Shown piece by piece: positions 53,138-60,830 of a DNA stretch of 64,000 nt. Position 1 is the stretch's first letter. Each line of letters opens with the position of its first letter. Origin of the DNA: Bacteroidales bacterium UBA5349 (GTDB lineage Bacteria > Bacteroidota > Bacteroidia > Bacteroidales > Tenuifilaceae); NCBI GenBank assembly GCA_002410065.1, contig DHQB01000027.1, positions 32,579 to 96,578 on the forward strand. Direction: 5' to 3'. Position numbers and translations under genes: made by a program. The notes below the pieces were generated by a model. That model was given only the letters and a program-made list of their open reading frames with translations, did not search any database and was not told where the DNA came from.

Positions 53138-53892
53138 TAAGGGTAGAGAACATATCGAAAGCATTTGACGATAAACCTGTGCTTATCAACATTAGCGCTG
53201 TGTTTGAGCCGGGTAAAACCAATCTTATAATCGGCCAAAGCGGATCGGGTAAAACTGTGCTAATGAAATCTATTGTCGGCCTTCACGAGGTTGATGAGGG
53301 CGATATCTTCTATGGTGATACTCATTTCAATAAGTTATCGTTTAAGGAGAAGAAACTGCTGAGGCAAGATGTGGGAATGCTTTTTCAGGGCTCTGCCCTG
53401 TTCGACTCGGCAACAGTAGAGGAGAATGTGATTTATCCGCTGGATATGTTTACCGAAAAAACGAAAGAGGAAAAGCGAGAGAAGGCCAATTTTTGCCTAA
53501 AGCGCGTAAATATGGTTGACTCCAATAAACTTTACCCATCGGAGCTTAGTGGCGGAATGAAAAAAAGAGTAGCCATTGCCCGTGCCATTGCCCTTAATCC
53601 CCGTTACCTTTTTTGCGATGAGCCCAACTCTGGTCTCGATCCCAAAACCTCTATTCTTATTGATAATTTGATAAAGGAGATTACCGAGGAGTACTGCATT
53701 ACTACCATTGTAAACACCCATGATATGAACTCAGTAATGGGTATTGGCGATAAGATAATTTATATATACCAAGGTCAAAAATGGTGGGAGGGAACTAAGG
53801 AGGAGATCCTTCAGTCGGACAATGTTGAACTAAACGATTTTGTTTTTGCCTCCAAGCTGGCTAAGCGAATTCGCTACGGATCGGATGTTTAA
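53134..53892 (+). CDS. mlaF: MlaF-family ABC transporter ATPase
   Basis: A 252-residue ABC ATPase. Walker A is GQSGSGKTV (about 34-42), the Q-loop lies in GMLFQGSALFDS, the signature is LSGGMKKRVAIARA (about 138-151), Walker B is YLFCDEPNSGLDP and the switch His is in VNTHDMNSV. The FQGSALFDSATVEENVIYPL segment is characteristic of MlaF. It drives the MlaE permease encoded by the overlapping upstream gene. Confidence 0.93.
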   Translation: MIRVENISKAFDDKPVLINISAVFEPGKTNLIIGQSGSGKTVLMKSIVGLHEVDEGDIFYGDTHFNKLSFKEKKLLRQDVGMLFQGSALFDSATVEENVIYPLDMFTEKTKEEKREKANFCLKRVNMVDSNKLYPSELSGGMKKRVAIARAIALNPRYLFCDEPNSGLDPKTSILIDNLIKEITEEYCITTIVNTHDMNSVMGIGDKIIYIYQGQKWWEGTKEEILQSDNVELNDFVFASKLAKRIRYGSDV

Positions 53893-53991
53893 TGAGTTTT
53901 AAGCGAGAAACTAACAACTAACAACTAAAAGCCTGCCTGTCGGTAGACAGGTTAAGAATTAGGTTGAGCATTCTAAGATAAAACCAAATAT

Positions 53992-54972
53992 TTAAGCACT
54001 TAATTTCACAAAAGGTTCATCTCTGTTAGCTACCGCAAAAATTCTCAGCACTAATTTGTTTGCAACTGCGTTGAGGACAGTTAGCTTATGCTTCCCTTCT
54101 TGAACCTTTCTGTTATAATACTTTTTAAGCTGCGGATCATGCTGTATTGCGCTACCAGCAGCCTTAAACAGGATTGATTTTAATGACTTGTCTCTTAGGT
54201 AATGGGTCTTAGTTCTCCCTTTAATGCTACTCCCAGATTGGTATGCAAATGGTGCCAGACCACAATGACAGCTAAATTTTCTTCCATTAGCAAACTTGCT
54301 AAAGTTGTCGGTTTCTGCAATGCATTTTATCGCAGTAATGGGACCAACACCAATTACCCTGGTTATTTTTTCATAGCTAACCTGAAGATCCTGATTCGAT
54401 CTAACGATTTCAAGCATCTGCTTTTCAAAATTAGTAATCGCTTTGGTTATAGATTGTATCTGCTTCTTTTCTTCCCGTATTAAATCCTTTACATCCAGGG
54501 TTCTACTTACAATCATGTTCGCTTTTAGGCTGTTTTTTAGCTGAACGGCTATTTTTACAAAACGTTCTCTAGCGGTCATTAATACCTTAAGTTTCCTAAG
54601 CGTTTCCGTAGGGATGCTGTATGGGCTTAACTTGTGCTTATTGGTAATGGTGTACGCGGATATCCTGTATGCGTCAACAGCGTCCGTTTTGCCCCTCTGT
54701 ATGCCCATTGAGTTCTTTAACTCTAGGGGGTTTATTACGTAAAACTCAGCATTCTCTTGGCTAAGGAGGTAGATTAATAAAGTTCCATAGTGGCCCGTGT
54801 GCTCCATCGAGAATACGGTCTGCTTAATATTCATAGTTTTAAGCCACTTTAAGATGCTGCTCTTGGTGTTCTCAACGACATCCCTTTTAACGACAGCATG
54901 ATCTTCTCTTCGGAGCATACAGAAATCGAACTTTTCGTTCGAAATGTCAATGCCAACAAATAAATTTTTCAT
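53992..54972 (-). CDS. IS110-family transposase
   Basis: A 326-residue transposase, full length for the family. The N-terminal RuvC-like DEDD domain has FVGIDISNEKFDF (Asp8), SMEHTGHYG (Glu57) and GKTDAVDAYRIS (Asp residues near 101-104). A helical coiled-coil region (about 120-195) is followed by the C-terminal Transposase_20 domain with ITRVIGVGPITAI and LAPFAYQSGSSIKGR, which carries the serine proposed to be catalytic. No frameshift or stop is seen, so it may still be active. IS110 enzymes are recombinases guided by a bridge RNA encoded in the element. Confidence 0.92.
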   Translation of the reverse strand: MKNLFVGIDISNEKFDFCMLRREDHAVVKRDVVENTKSSILKWLKTMNIKQTVFSMEHTGHYGTLLIYLLSQENAEFYVINPLELKNSMGIQRGKTDAVDAYRISAYTITNKHKLSPYSIPTETLRKLKVLMTARERFVKIAVQLKNSLKANMIVSRTLDVKDLIREEKKQIQSITKAITNFEKQMLEIVRSNQDLQVSYEKITRVIGVGPITAIKCIAETDNFSKFANGRKFSCHCGLAPFAYQSGSSIKGRTKTHYLRDKSLKSILFKAAGSAIQHDPQLKKYYNRKVQEGKHKLTVLNAVANKLVLRIFAVANRDEPFVKLSA

Positions 54973-55160
54973 ACCTTTGAATTTAGCTATTAAAAACCTG
55001 CAACAACCAAGTGGTTCTTGTGCTAACGCTATTAATAAGCCTTAAAGCTTAACATTCTAAATGGCAACAAAACCATGAGAGGGGCAAAGGACTAATGCTC
55101 AGGATAAACCTTTATGTTTAAGAGTCGAAATAGTTCACCAACGCCCCTCTGGTTGTTCAG
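54973..55160 (-). ncRNA. Candidate IS110 bridge RNA region
   Basis: The non-coding DNA upstream of the transposase contains a long-range stem: AGAGGGGC (55078-55085) pairs with GCCCCTCT (55143-55150) and is extended by AACC/GGTT across a 3-nt bulge. It encloses 57 nt. In the IS110 group a bridge RNA of about 150-200 nt is made from this position. Orientation is inferred from the transposase strand. Confidence 0.45.
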
Positions 55161-55211
55161 AAATTTAATATGGTTAAACTTCTATAAATATAACACAACA
55201 AATCTAATAGC

Positions 55212-55405
55212 TAGTCGAAGTGGCTCTCGAAGCCACAAGGGTTACGAGTTGCGAGTTACTTTCCGTCTTTGCACATTCCCTCACGTCATTGCTATCCGTC
55301 CTAAGGCGGAGAAGCAATCTGTTCCACAGTCGGAAATTTCTGGAATTATAAATAAGCGTATAGAAAGATTGCTTCATCGCAAATTACGCTCTTCGCAATG
55401 ACCGA
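55212..55405. repeat. GGCTCTCGAAGCC palindrome, GGGTTACGAGTT units and a family A element
   Basis: GTGGCTCTCGAAGCCAC is followed by ACGAGTTGCGAGTTAC and a family A copy of about 118 bp (CACGTCATTGCTATCC, AAGCAATCTGTTCCACAGTC, then AGATTGCTTCATCGC and GCAATGACC). Nothing coding between here and the octaheme gene. Confidence 0.72.
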
Positions 55406-55518
55406 GTTTAATGTTGTCATTACAATCTATCCCCTTTTCACGTTACCCCTTTCAAGGTCAATCATTATGAACTATAGCGAATTTATAATCGTTCTAAATT
55501 TAAAGCATAACTAATCTT

Positions 55519-55534
55519 TTCGAGAAAACTCGAA
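55519..55534. promoter_or_regulatory. Inverted repeat in the sulfur operon promoter region
   Basis: TTCGAG-AAAA-CTCGAA is a perfect 6-bp inverted repeat. It ends 22 bp before the -7 box, so it overlaps the -33 region and could be an operator. Confidence 0.4.
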
Positions 55535-55556
55535 GCTTTATATATATATATTTCGA

Positions 55557-55564
55557 TACATTTG
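55557..55564 (+). promoter_or_regulatory. -7 box of the sulfur/cytochrome operon
   Basis: TACATTTG matches TAnnTTTG and lies 44 bp before the chosen ATG. It also shows that the longer frame starting at GTG 55567 would sit at the transcription start, which argues for the later ATG. Confidence 0.5.
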
Positions 55565-55608
55565 CGTTGGTAGCTTTTATATTGAAAAATCGCAAATACA
55601 ATGCAGGT

Positions 55609-57204
55609 ATGAAACAAAAGCTAATTCCCTTTTTGGCCATTGTGCTAATTCCGCAAGTTTTCCTTGCAATTGCCCTTCTCGATAAACCCAAGCAAATGGA
55701 TCCAGCCGTGCTTAATGCTCTAAAAAAGGAGGTTAATAGTAGACCTCAAAAAGCAGTGGATCACAGCCAGTTTGCCGAGTTGCAAAAGCACTTTGATCAA
55801 CCCCAAGAGGTTACACAGGCCTGCCTCTCGTGCCACACCGAGCGTGGTAAGGAGTTGCTAACCAATCACCACTGGCTTTGGGAGCGCGAGTCGTATATTG
55901 AGGGGCGTGGTGTGGTTTACCTAGGCAAGAAGAATTTGGTAAACAATTTTTGTACTGGTATAGGCGGTAGCGAGGGCACATGCAACAAGTGTCATGCAGG
56001 CTATGGCTGGGACGACGATTCCTTCGATTTTACAGAGCAGCATAATATAGACTGTCTGGTTTGCCACGATAATACCCAAACATACGAAAAGGAGAGCGGT
56101 GGAGCAGGATATCCCCCAACCACAGGCCCTTTAGCCCCTGATTATAATTTAATTGCATCAAATGTGGGTAAACCCACTAAGTATAATTGCGGATATTGCC
56201 ACTTTTATAGTGCAGGGGGTAATAATATTAAGCATGGGCATCTTGAGGAGGCATTGCTTAATACAAACCGCAGTGTGGATGTTCATATGGCAAAGGAGGG
56301 TATGGATATGAGCTGTGTTGATTGCCATAAAACTGAAAACCATGTTATGAAGGGACGTTACTATGGAACCGCTTCAAACGATTATAACCGGGCAACCTGT
56401 ACCGAGTGCCATGGCGCAACTCCCCATGCTCAAAGTAAGCTCAATGAGCATACTGTAAAGGTATCCTGCCAAACTTGCCACATTCCCACTTACGCAAAGG
56501 TTAATCCAACAAAATTATATTGGGATTGGTCCACCGCATGTAACCTGCAGGATGGGAAACCCTACCAAATGATGGACTCTACAGGAACTATCTCGTATCA
56601 GTCAATTAAGGGAACAGCTCACTGGGGAAAAAATATTGAACCCGAATATGTATGGTTTAACGGGCAGGCCGATCATATGCTGGTTAGCGACACCATTACA
56701 GAGTTTCCGGTGAAGATTAATACTCTTTTTGGGGACTATAAAGATCCTAAAGCGAAAATCACACCAGTTAAAATCCATAGGGGTAAGCAACCCTACGATC
56801 CTCATTATAAACGCGTACTTAAGGCTAAACTATGGGACAAGGAACCTGGCAAAGGGGGCCTTTGGGTTGATTTTAACTGGGAAACCTCGCTTACCGAGGG
56901 GATGAAGATTGCCGGCCTACCCTGGAGCGGCGAGTGGGAGTTTGTTGAGACAGAGATGTTTCTTCCCATTTCGCATATGGTATCGCCAAAGGAAAATTCG
57001 TTATCCTGTGTCGATTGCCATTCCCGCAACGATTCCCGCTTAGCTACATTAACCGATTTTTATATGCCTGGGCGCGATAGGAACGCCACCATCGATCTGG
57101 TTGGTATTCTTATGATATTGGGAACGGTGGGTGGTGTGCTGGTTCATGGTGGAGTGAGAGTGATAATTGGTAAAAAGCGACGTACAAATACAGCTGAACA
57201 TTAA
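55609..57204 (+). CDS. Octaheme c-type cytochrome, tetrathionate reductase family
   Basis: A 531-residue multiheme cytochrome. I start at the ATG before KQKLIPFLAIVLIPQVFLAIALL, an N-terminal membrane or signal segment; the frame is open 14 codons further upstream. Eight CxxCH motifs occur at Cys72, Cys125, Cys149, Cys194, Cys236, Cys264, Cys287 and Cys467. The long gap before the last heme and the spacing fit the octaheme tetrathionate reductase (OTR) family, which can reduce tetrathionate and, in vitro, nitrite or hydroxylamine. Extra cysteines are at about 115 and 311. A second hydrophobic helix near the C-terminus (about 495-520) would anchor the enzyme in the membrane beside the cytochrome b encoded 17 bp downstream. 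The true substrate is uncertain. Confidence 0.9.
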   Translation: MKQKLIPFLAIVLIPQVFLAIALLDKPKQMDPAVLNALKKEVNSRPQKAVDHSQFAELQKHFDQPQEVTQACLSCHTERGKELLTNHHWLWERESYIEGRGVVYLGKKNLVNNFCTGIGGSEGTCNKCHAGYGWDDDSFDFTEQHNIDCLVCHDNTQTYEKESGGAGYPPTTGPLAPDYNLIASNVGKPTKYNCGYCHFYSAGGNNIKHGHLEEALLNTNRSVDVHMAKEGMDMSCVDCHKTENHVMKGRYYGTASNDYNRATCTECHGATPHAQSKLNEHTVKVSCQTCHIPTYAKVNPTKLYWDWSTACNLQDGKPYQMMDSTGTISYQSIKGTAHWGKNIEPEYVWFNGQADHMLVSDTITEFPVKINTLFGDYKDPKAKITPVKIHRGKQPYDPHYKRVLKAKLWDKEPGKGGLWVDFNWETSLTEGMKIAGLPWSGEWEFVETEMFLPISHMVSPKENSLSCVDCHSRNDSRLATLTDFYMPGRDRNATIDLVGILMILGTVGGVLVHGGVRVIIGKKRRTNTAEH

Positions 57205-57221
57205 TATAATAAATATTTAGT

Positions 57222-57878
57222 ATGGCTCAAGAAACTTATGTTTACAAAGTGTTCGAGAGGTTTTGGCATTGGAGTCAGGCTTTTCTCATACTTTTTCTTG
57301 CCCTTACAGGATTTGAGATTCACGGTTCCTATGGAATAATGGGATTTGAATCTGCAGTTAAGTGGCACAATATTGCCCTATGGGCATTGGTGGTGCTTAT
57401 CATCTTTGCAATATTCTGGCATTTTACCACTGGCGAGTGGCGCCAATATATTCCAACTTCAAAATTTATCAAGGCCCAAATAGATTATTACATAACGGGC
57501 ATTTTTAGGGGAGCACCCCATCCTACTAAAAAATCGGTTTACAACAAGTTTAATCCACTGCAGCGATTAATTTACCTTGGATTAAAGATCTTTGCCATAC
57601 CGGTTCAGATAATAACAGGGTTTCTTTATCTTTTTTACAAATATCCATCCGGTGGCGAAATCCAGTCAGTTGATGTAGTCAATCTTAAGTTAATTGCAAT
57701 TATCCATACCATTGGCGCCTTTTCACTTATTGCCTTTGTAATTGCACACGTATATCTTACAACAACTGGTAAAAAACCTCTTACCGCCATTAAGGCAATG
57801 ATAACCGGTTGGGAAGATCTTGACGAGGATGATAGTGAGGGAGAAGAAGTTAATTCCGACAATAAAAAGGAGGCGTAG
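57222..57878 (+). CDS. Cytochrome b561-type membrane subunit
   Basis: A 218-residue protein with four predicted membrane helices. Candidate heme-ligand histidines lie in FERFWHWSQ (about 16), VKWHNIALW, IFWHFTTGEW and AIIHTIGAFSLIAFVIAHVYL. The pattern fits the diheme cytochrome b561/Ni-Fe hydrogenase cytochrome b family, which passes electrons between quinones and periplasmic partners. The partner here is most likely the octaheme protein encoded just upstream. The C-terminal tail is strongly acidic (EDLDEDDSEGEE). The stop is one base before the next start, behind a good AGGAGG site, so translation of the two genes is probably coupled. Confidence 0.9.
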   Translation: MAQETYVYKVFERFWHWSQAFLILFLALTGFEIHGSYGIMGFESAVKWHNIALWALVVLIIFAIFWHFTTGEWRQYIPTSKFIKAQIDYYITGIFRGAPHPTKKSVYNKFNPLQRLIYLGLKIFAIPVQIITGFLYLFYKYPSGGEIQSVDVVNLKLIAIIHTIGAFSLIAFVIAHVYLTTTGKKPLTAIKAMITGWEDLDEDDSEGEEVNSDNKKEA

Positions 57879-57879
57879 C

Positions 57880-58935
57880 ATGCAAAAAACAATACAAATA
57901 ACTCTTTTTGCTTTGGCAGTTGTACTGGCGTCGTGTGGCGGAAATGTACCTAGCCAGCAACAAGCATTGAGTCCACATGTGGCCTTCGATTCGCTAATTA
58001 CCTATATTGAGAATAGTGGTGATTTTATAAATAGCCCAAATGCTCCAGCAATTATTCCTGCCAACCAGCTCTACAACGAGCTTGATGAGAATATCCTGGT
58101 AATTGATATGCGCAATGCCGATGAGTTTGGTGCAGCCCACATTCCCAACTCAGTAAATATGCCTTTTGGTAAAGTGCTTGATTACTTTGAGAATACTATT
58201 AACCCTAACAGTTTTAATAAGATTGTTTTAGTTTGTAATGCTGGGCAAACAGCCTCATATACAGTATCATTACTAAGGTTGTTGGGCTATAATAATACGT
58301 TTGCACTAAAGTGGGGTTTTAGTTCATGGCACAAGCAAACTGCAAAAACACGTTGGTTGGCCAGAGTATCGAATAAATACTCTGAACTTTTAGAGCGTGA
58401 ACCTGCAATTATGCACCAACCCGAGAGCTATCCAAAGTTTGAAACTCAACAGCTAACCGGATATAATATTTTAAGGGAGCGTGCCCACATGTTGTTTAAA
58501 ATGGGTTTTAATGCTGTAACAATTTCAGCCGACACGCTTTTTGCACCCGACAATGGTTTTTACATTATCAACTATTGGCCCGAAGAGTCATACCTCAAAG
58601 GGCACATTCCAACAGCTGTGCGTTATCAACCTAATAAATCATTAAAAAGAGTAGAACAGCTAAATACCCTTCCACTCAATAAACCAATTGTAGCCTACGA
58701 TTATACCGGACAGCAAAGTTCGTTTATTACTGCATACCTTAGGTTACTGGGGTACGAGGTTTATACGTTAACCTATGGAGCCAATGGCTTTATGAATGGC
58801 TTAATGCTTGAGCAGGGTATCCCAAATGCCTTTACCGATGATGAAACTTTCGATCTACCTGTTTCATCAGGAAGCAGCAAAGTTCAGCTAAAAGAGGCTG
58901 AAGATTTAAATATTGCGCCACGCGGCGGATGCTAG
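57880..58935 (+). CDS. Double-rhodanese lipoprotein ending in -RGGC
   Basis: A 351-residue lipoprotein. The start is fixed by an AGGAGG site 7 bp upstream and by the signal peptide that follows (lipobox LASC, Cys19). Rhodanese domain 1 (about 58-160) has VIDMRNADEFGAAHIPNSVN and an active-site loop CNAGQTAS with Cys119. Rhodanese domain 2 (about 212-312) has WPEESYLKGHIPTAVRY but its loop reads YDYTGQQSS, without cysteine (Asp274 at that place). After a linker of about 35 residues it ends IAPRGGC, with Cys351 as the last residue. Rhodaneses carry sulfane sulfur as a persulfide. The last -GGC is shared with two other products of this operon and resembles the carrier arm of SoxY. Periplasmic location is implied by the lipobox. 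Confidence 0.9.
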   Translation: MQKTIQITLFALAVVLASCGGNVPSQQQALSPHVAFDSLITYIENSGDFINSPNAPAIIPANQLYNELDENILVIDMRNADEFGAAHIPNSVNMPFGKVLDYFENTINPNSFNKIVLVCNAGQTASYTVSLLRLLGYNNTFALKWGFSSWHKQTAKTRWLARVSNKYSELLEREPAIMHQPESYPKFETQQLTGYNILRERAHMLFKMGFNAVTISADTLFAPDNGFYIINYWPEESYLKGHIPTAVRYQPNKSLKRVEQLNTLPLNKPIVAYDYTGQQSSFITAYLRLLGYEVYTLTYGANGFMNGLMLEQGIPNAFTDDETFDLPVSSGSSKVQLKEAEDLNIAPRGGC

Positions 58936-58971
58936 GAAAGTTGAATATGATAATTATTAAACAATAATACT

Positions 58972-59490
58972 ATGGAAAAGTCCAAAAGCCAATACCTTAA
59001 TCCCTACCTGGCAGGTGTATTGCTGGGTTTAGTTTTGCTGATGGCTATTTTTATTGCTGGGCGTGGACTTGGTGCCAGTGGTGCATTTAAAGATTTGGCA
59101 ACGGTTTCCATTAAGGCTGTGGCTCCAGAGCATGCAACCAGTTCAACCTTTTGGAGCAGTAATTTGACAAGCAATACACATCCTTTGAAATCGTGGTTAT
59201 CCATGGAGGTTCTTGGGGTACTTATTGGCGGCTTACTTTCGGGTTTAATCTCAGGTAGAATGAAGTTTAAGGTGGAGCGTGGTGCACGCGTTAAAGTTGG
59301 CACCCGACTTGGATTTGCTTTACTTGGCGGTGCTCTGTTTGGTATTGGCGCTCAACTTGGGCGAGGGTGCACAAGCGGAGCCGCACTAAGCGGAATGGCT
59401 GTTATGTCAACCGGAGGTATTGTAACAATGATGTTCATCTTCGGAACAGGCTATGCAATTGCATACTTCTTCCGTAAACTCTGGATTTAA
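58972..59490 (+). CDS. YeeE/YedE-family transporter, first half
   Basis: A 172-residue membrane protein with about four segments. It begins YLAGVLLGLVLLMAIFIAGRGLGASG and has the family motif FGIGAQLGRGCTSGAALSGMA with Cys133. In the thiosulfate importer TsuA (YeeE), such conserved cysteines line the path of the substrate. The next gene encodes the complementary half, so the importer seems to be made of two proteins here. Between them lies a 102-bp tandem repeat, unusual inside an otherwise tight operon. Confidence 0.9.
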   Translation: MEKSKSQYLNPYLAGVLLGLVLLMAIFIAGRGLGASGAFKDLATVSIKAVAPEHATSSTFWSSNLTSNTHPLKSWLSMEVLGVLIGGLLSGLISGRMKFKVERGARVKVGTRLGFALLGGALFGIGAQLGRGCTSGAALSGMAVMSTGGIVTMMFIFGTGYAIAYFFRKLWI

Positions 59491-59585
59491 CCCTCAACCC
59501 ATAACCCATAACCCGTAACCCATAACCCATAACCCATAACCCGAAACCCACAACCCGTAACCCACAACCCACAACTCTTAACCTC
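59491..59585. repeat. CCCATAACCCGTAACCC array inside the operon
   Basis: About ten degenerate units of AACCCATAACCC, AACCCGTAACCC and AACCCACAACCC fill the gap between the two YedE genes. Similar arrays lie at 1.45 and 9.9 kb. Confidence 0.85.
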
Positions 59586-59592
59586 AATAAAA

Positions 59593-60798
59593 ATGGGACC
59601 ACTAATACCACAAGGAATAATAGGAATGCAATGGGATTTGCTTTTTGCACTTTTCATTGGAATAGCATTTGGCTATGTACTTGAGTCGGCAGGATTCTCA
59701 TCATCGCGTAAATTGGCCGGAGTTTTCTATGGCTATGATTTTACGGTACTTAGAGTATTCTTTACTGCCGGTGTTACAGCAATGGTAGGGGTTTACATAA
59801 TGAACTACCTAGGGTGGATTGACATCTCGCTGGTGTACGTAAATCCAACATTTATATGGCCAGCCATTGTTGGAGGTGCTATTATGGGCTTCGGTTTTAT
59901 ATTTGGAGGATATTGTCCAGGCACTAGTGTTACTGCAGCTGTAATTGGAAAAATCGATGCAATGGTATTCTTGCTTGGAATATTCTTAGGTATTGTTGTT
60001 TATGGTGAGTTTTATCCGCTTATACAGGAGTTCTCCGTTAGCGGTAACCTTGGTCGACTTTTTATTTTCGATTCCTTAGGAATTTCTGCCGGATGGTTTG
60101 CATTTTTAATGATTGCCGTTGCGTTAATTGCCTTTGGTGTTACTGCCCTTATTGAGGGGAAAGTTAATCCCGACGAAGGCCTTGCAGATACAAAAGGAAC
60201 AAGTTATGCCATTCCTGTTTTGCTTTCTCTTCTAGTAGGTGTAATCCTCATTTTCACGCCTTTCCAAAGAATTACAGGTATTGGTGAAATGAATAAAGCA
60301 CAATTGGAGCAAGCAATAGTTGAGGGCAAGCATTATGTTCAGCCCGACGAGGTTGCCTTTAAGCTCCTTAACGATTATCACCCAATGGTTCTTGTTGATG
60401 TTAGAGATGTTGAAGATGCAGCACAGTTCATGTTGCCGGGTTCAGTAAATATACCCCTTCAAGCCCTTACTAACCAACGATGGAAAGATATTTTAGGAGA
60501 TATTCAGAATAAGGTTGTTCTGTACTCTAATGGAACAGCAAAAGCACAACAAGCATGGATTGCAGCAAAACGCATGGGGTACACCAACGTTTTTGTGCTC
60601 GAAGGGGGATTAAATGGCTTTTTCAAAGAAATGCAAACTAAAGAACCTCAAGGGTTGAAGATGGAGATAGCCTTCACCAACAGATTTAGGGAAAGAGCTG
60701 CTAAAGCATTCAAGGAAGGAGATTTTAGTACAGTTAAGGACAAAACTGTGGAAGTAGTTGACGAGCCTATTGTAATTTCTGCAAAGGGAGGCTGCTAG
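59593..60798 (+). CDS. YeeE/YedE second half fused to a rhodanese domain ending in -KGGC
   Basis: A 401-residue fusion. The N-terminal part (about 1-225) has five to six membrane segments with AFGYVLESAGFSSSRKLAGVFYGYDF and the conserved FIFGGYCPGTSVTAA with Cys108. It is followed by a rhodanese domain (about 245-347) with LVDVRDVEDAAQFMLPGSVNIPLQ. Its active-site loop reads YSNGTAKA, so the usual cysteine is replaced by Ser312. The tail ends VISAKGGC with Cys401 as the last residue, the only cysteine besides Cys108. This directly joins a sulfur-compound channel to a rhodanese with a C-terminal cysteine. The side of the membrane holding the rhodanese domain cannot be fixed from sequence. Confidence 0.9.
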   Translation: MGPLIPQGIIGMQWDLLFALFIGIAFGYVLESAGFSSSRKLAGVFYGYDFTVLRVFFTAGVTAMVGVYIMNYLGWIDISLVYVNPTFIWPAIVGGAIMGFGFIFGGYCPGTSVTAAVIGKIDAMVFLLGIFLGIVVYGEFYPLIQEFSVSGNLGRLFIFDSLGISAGWFAFLMIAVALIAFGVTALIEGKVNPDEGLADTKGTSYAIPVLLSLLVGVILIFTPFQRITGIGEMNKAQLEQAIVEGKHYVQPDEVAFKLLNDYHPMVLVDVRDVEDAAQFMLPGSVNIPLQALTNQRWKDILGDIQNKVVLYSNGTAKAQQAWIAAKRMGYTNVFVLEGGLNGFFKEMQTKEPQGLKMEIAFTNRFRERAAKAFKEGDFSTVKDKTVEVVDEPIVISAKGGC

Positions 60799-60830
60799 CA
60801 AATTGTTGAAACGATAAAATTTCATAAACC

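Larger units (their letters stand above)
53965..55165 (-). mobile_element. IS110-family insertion sequence (approximate limits)
   Basis: The transposase gene is flanked by about 30 bp on its 3' side and about 190 bp of non-coding DNA on its 5' side, as in the IS110 group. IS110 elements have no clear terminal inverted repeats, so the exact ends cannot be set from one copy. Both outer flanks are dispersed repeats (CCTGCCTGTCGGTAGACAGG left, TGGCTCTCGAAGCCAC right). Confidence 0.7.

Noticed and set aside
55567..55608. Longer start for the octaheme cytochrome gene
   Set aside because: The extra 14 residues precede a natural signal or anchor segment, and their codons overlap the predicted transcription start.
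55609..57204. Hydroxylamine oxidoreductase or octaheme nitrite reductase
   Set aside because: Heme spacing, the absence of the HAO crosslinking tyrosine region and the sulfur-gene context fit the tetrathionate reductase family better, though the in vivo substrate stays open.
57820..57879. Longer start for the double-rhodanese lipoprotein
   Set aside because: It would lie within the cytochrome b gene and put a basic stretch before the lipobox signal. The internal ATG has an AGGAGG site at the right distance.
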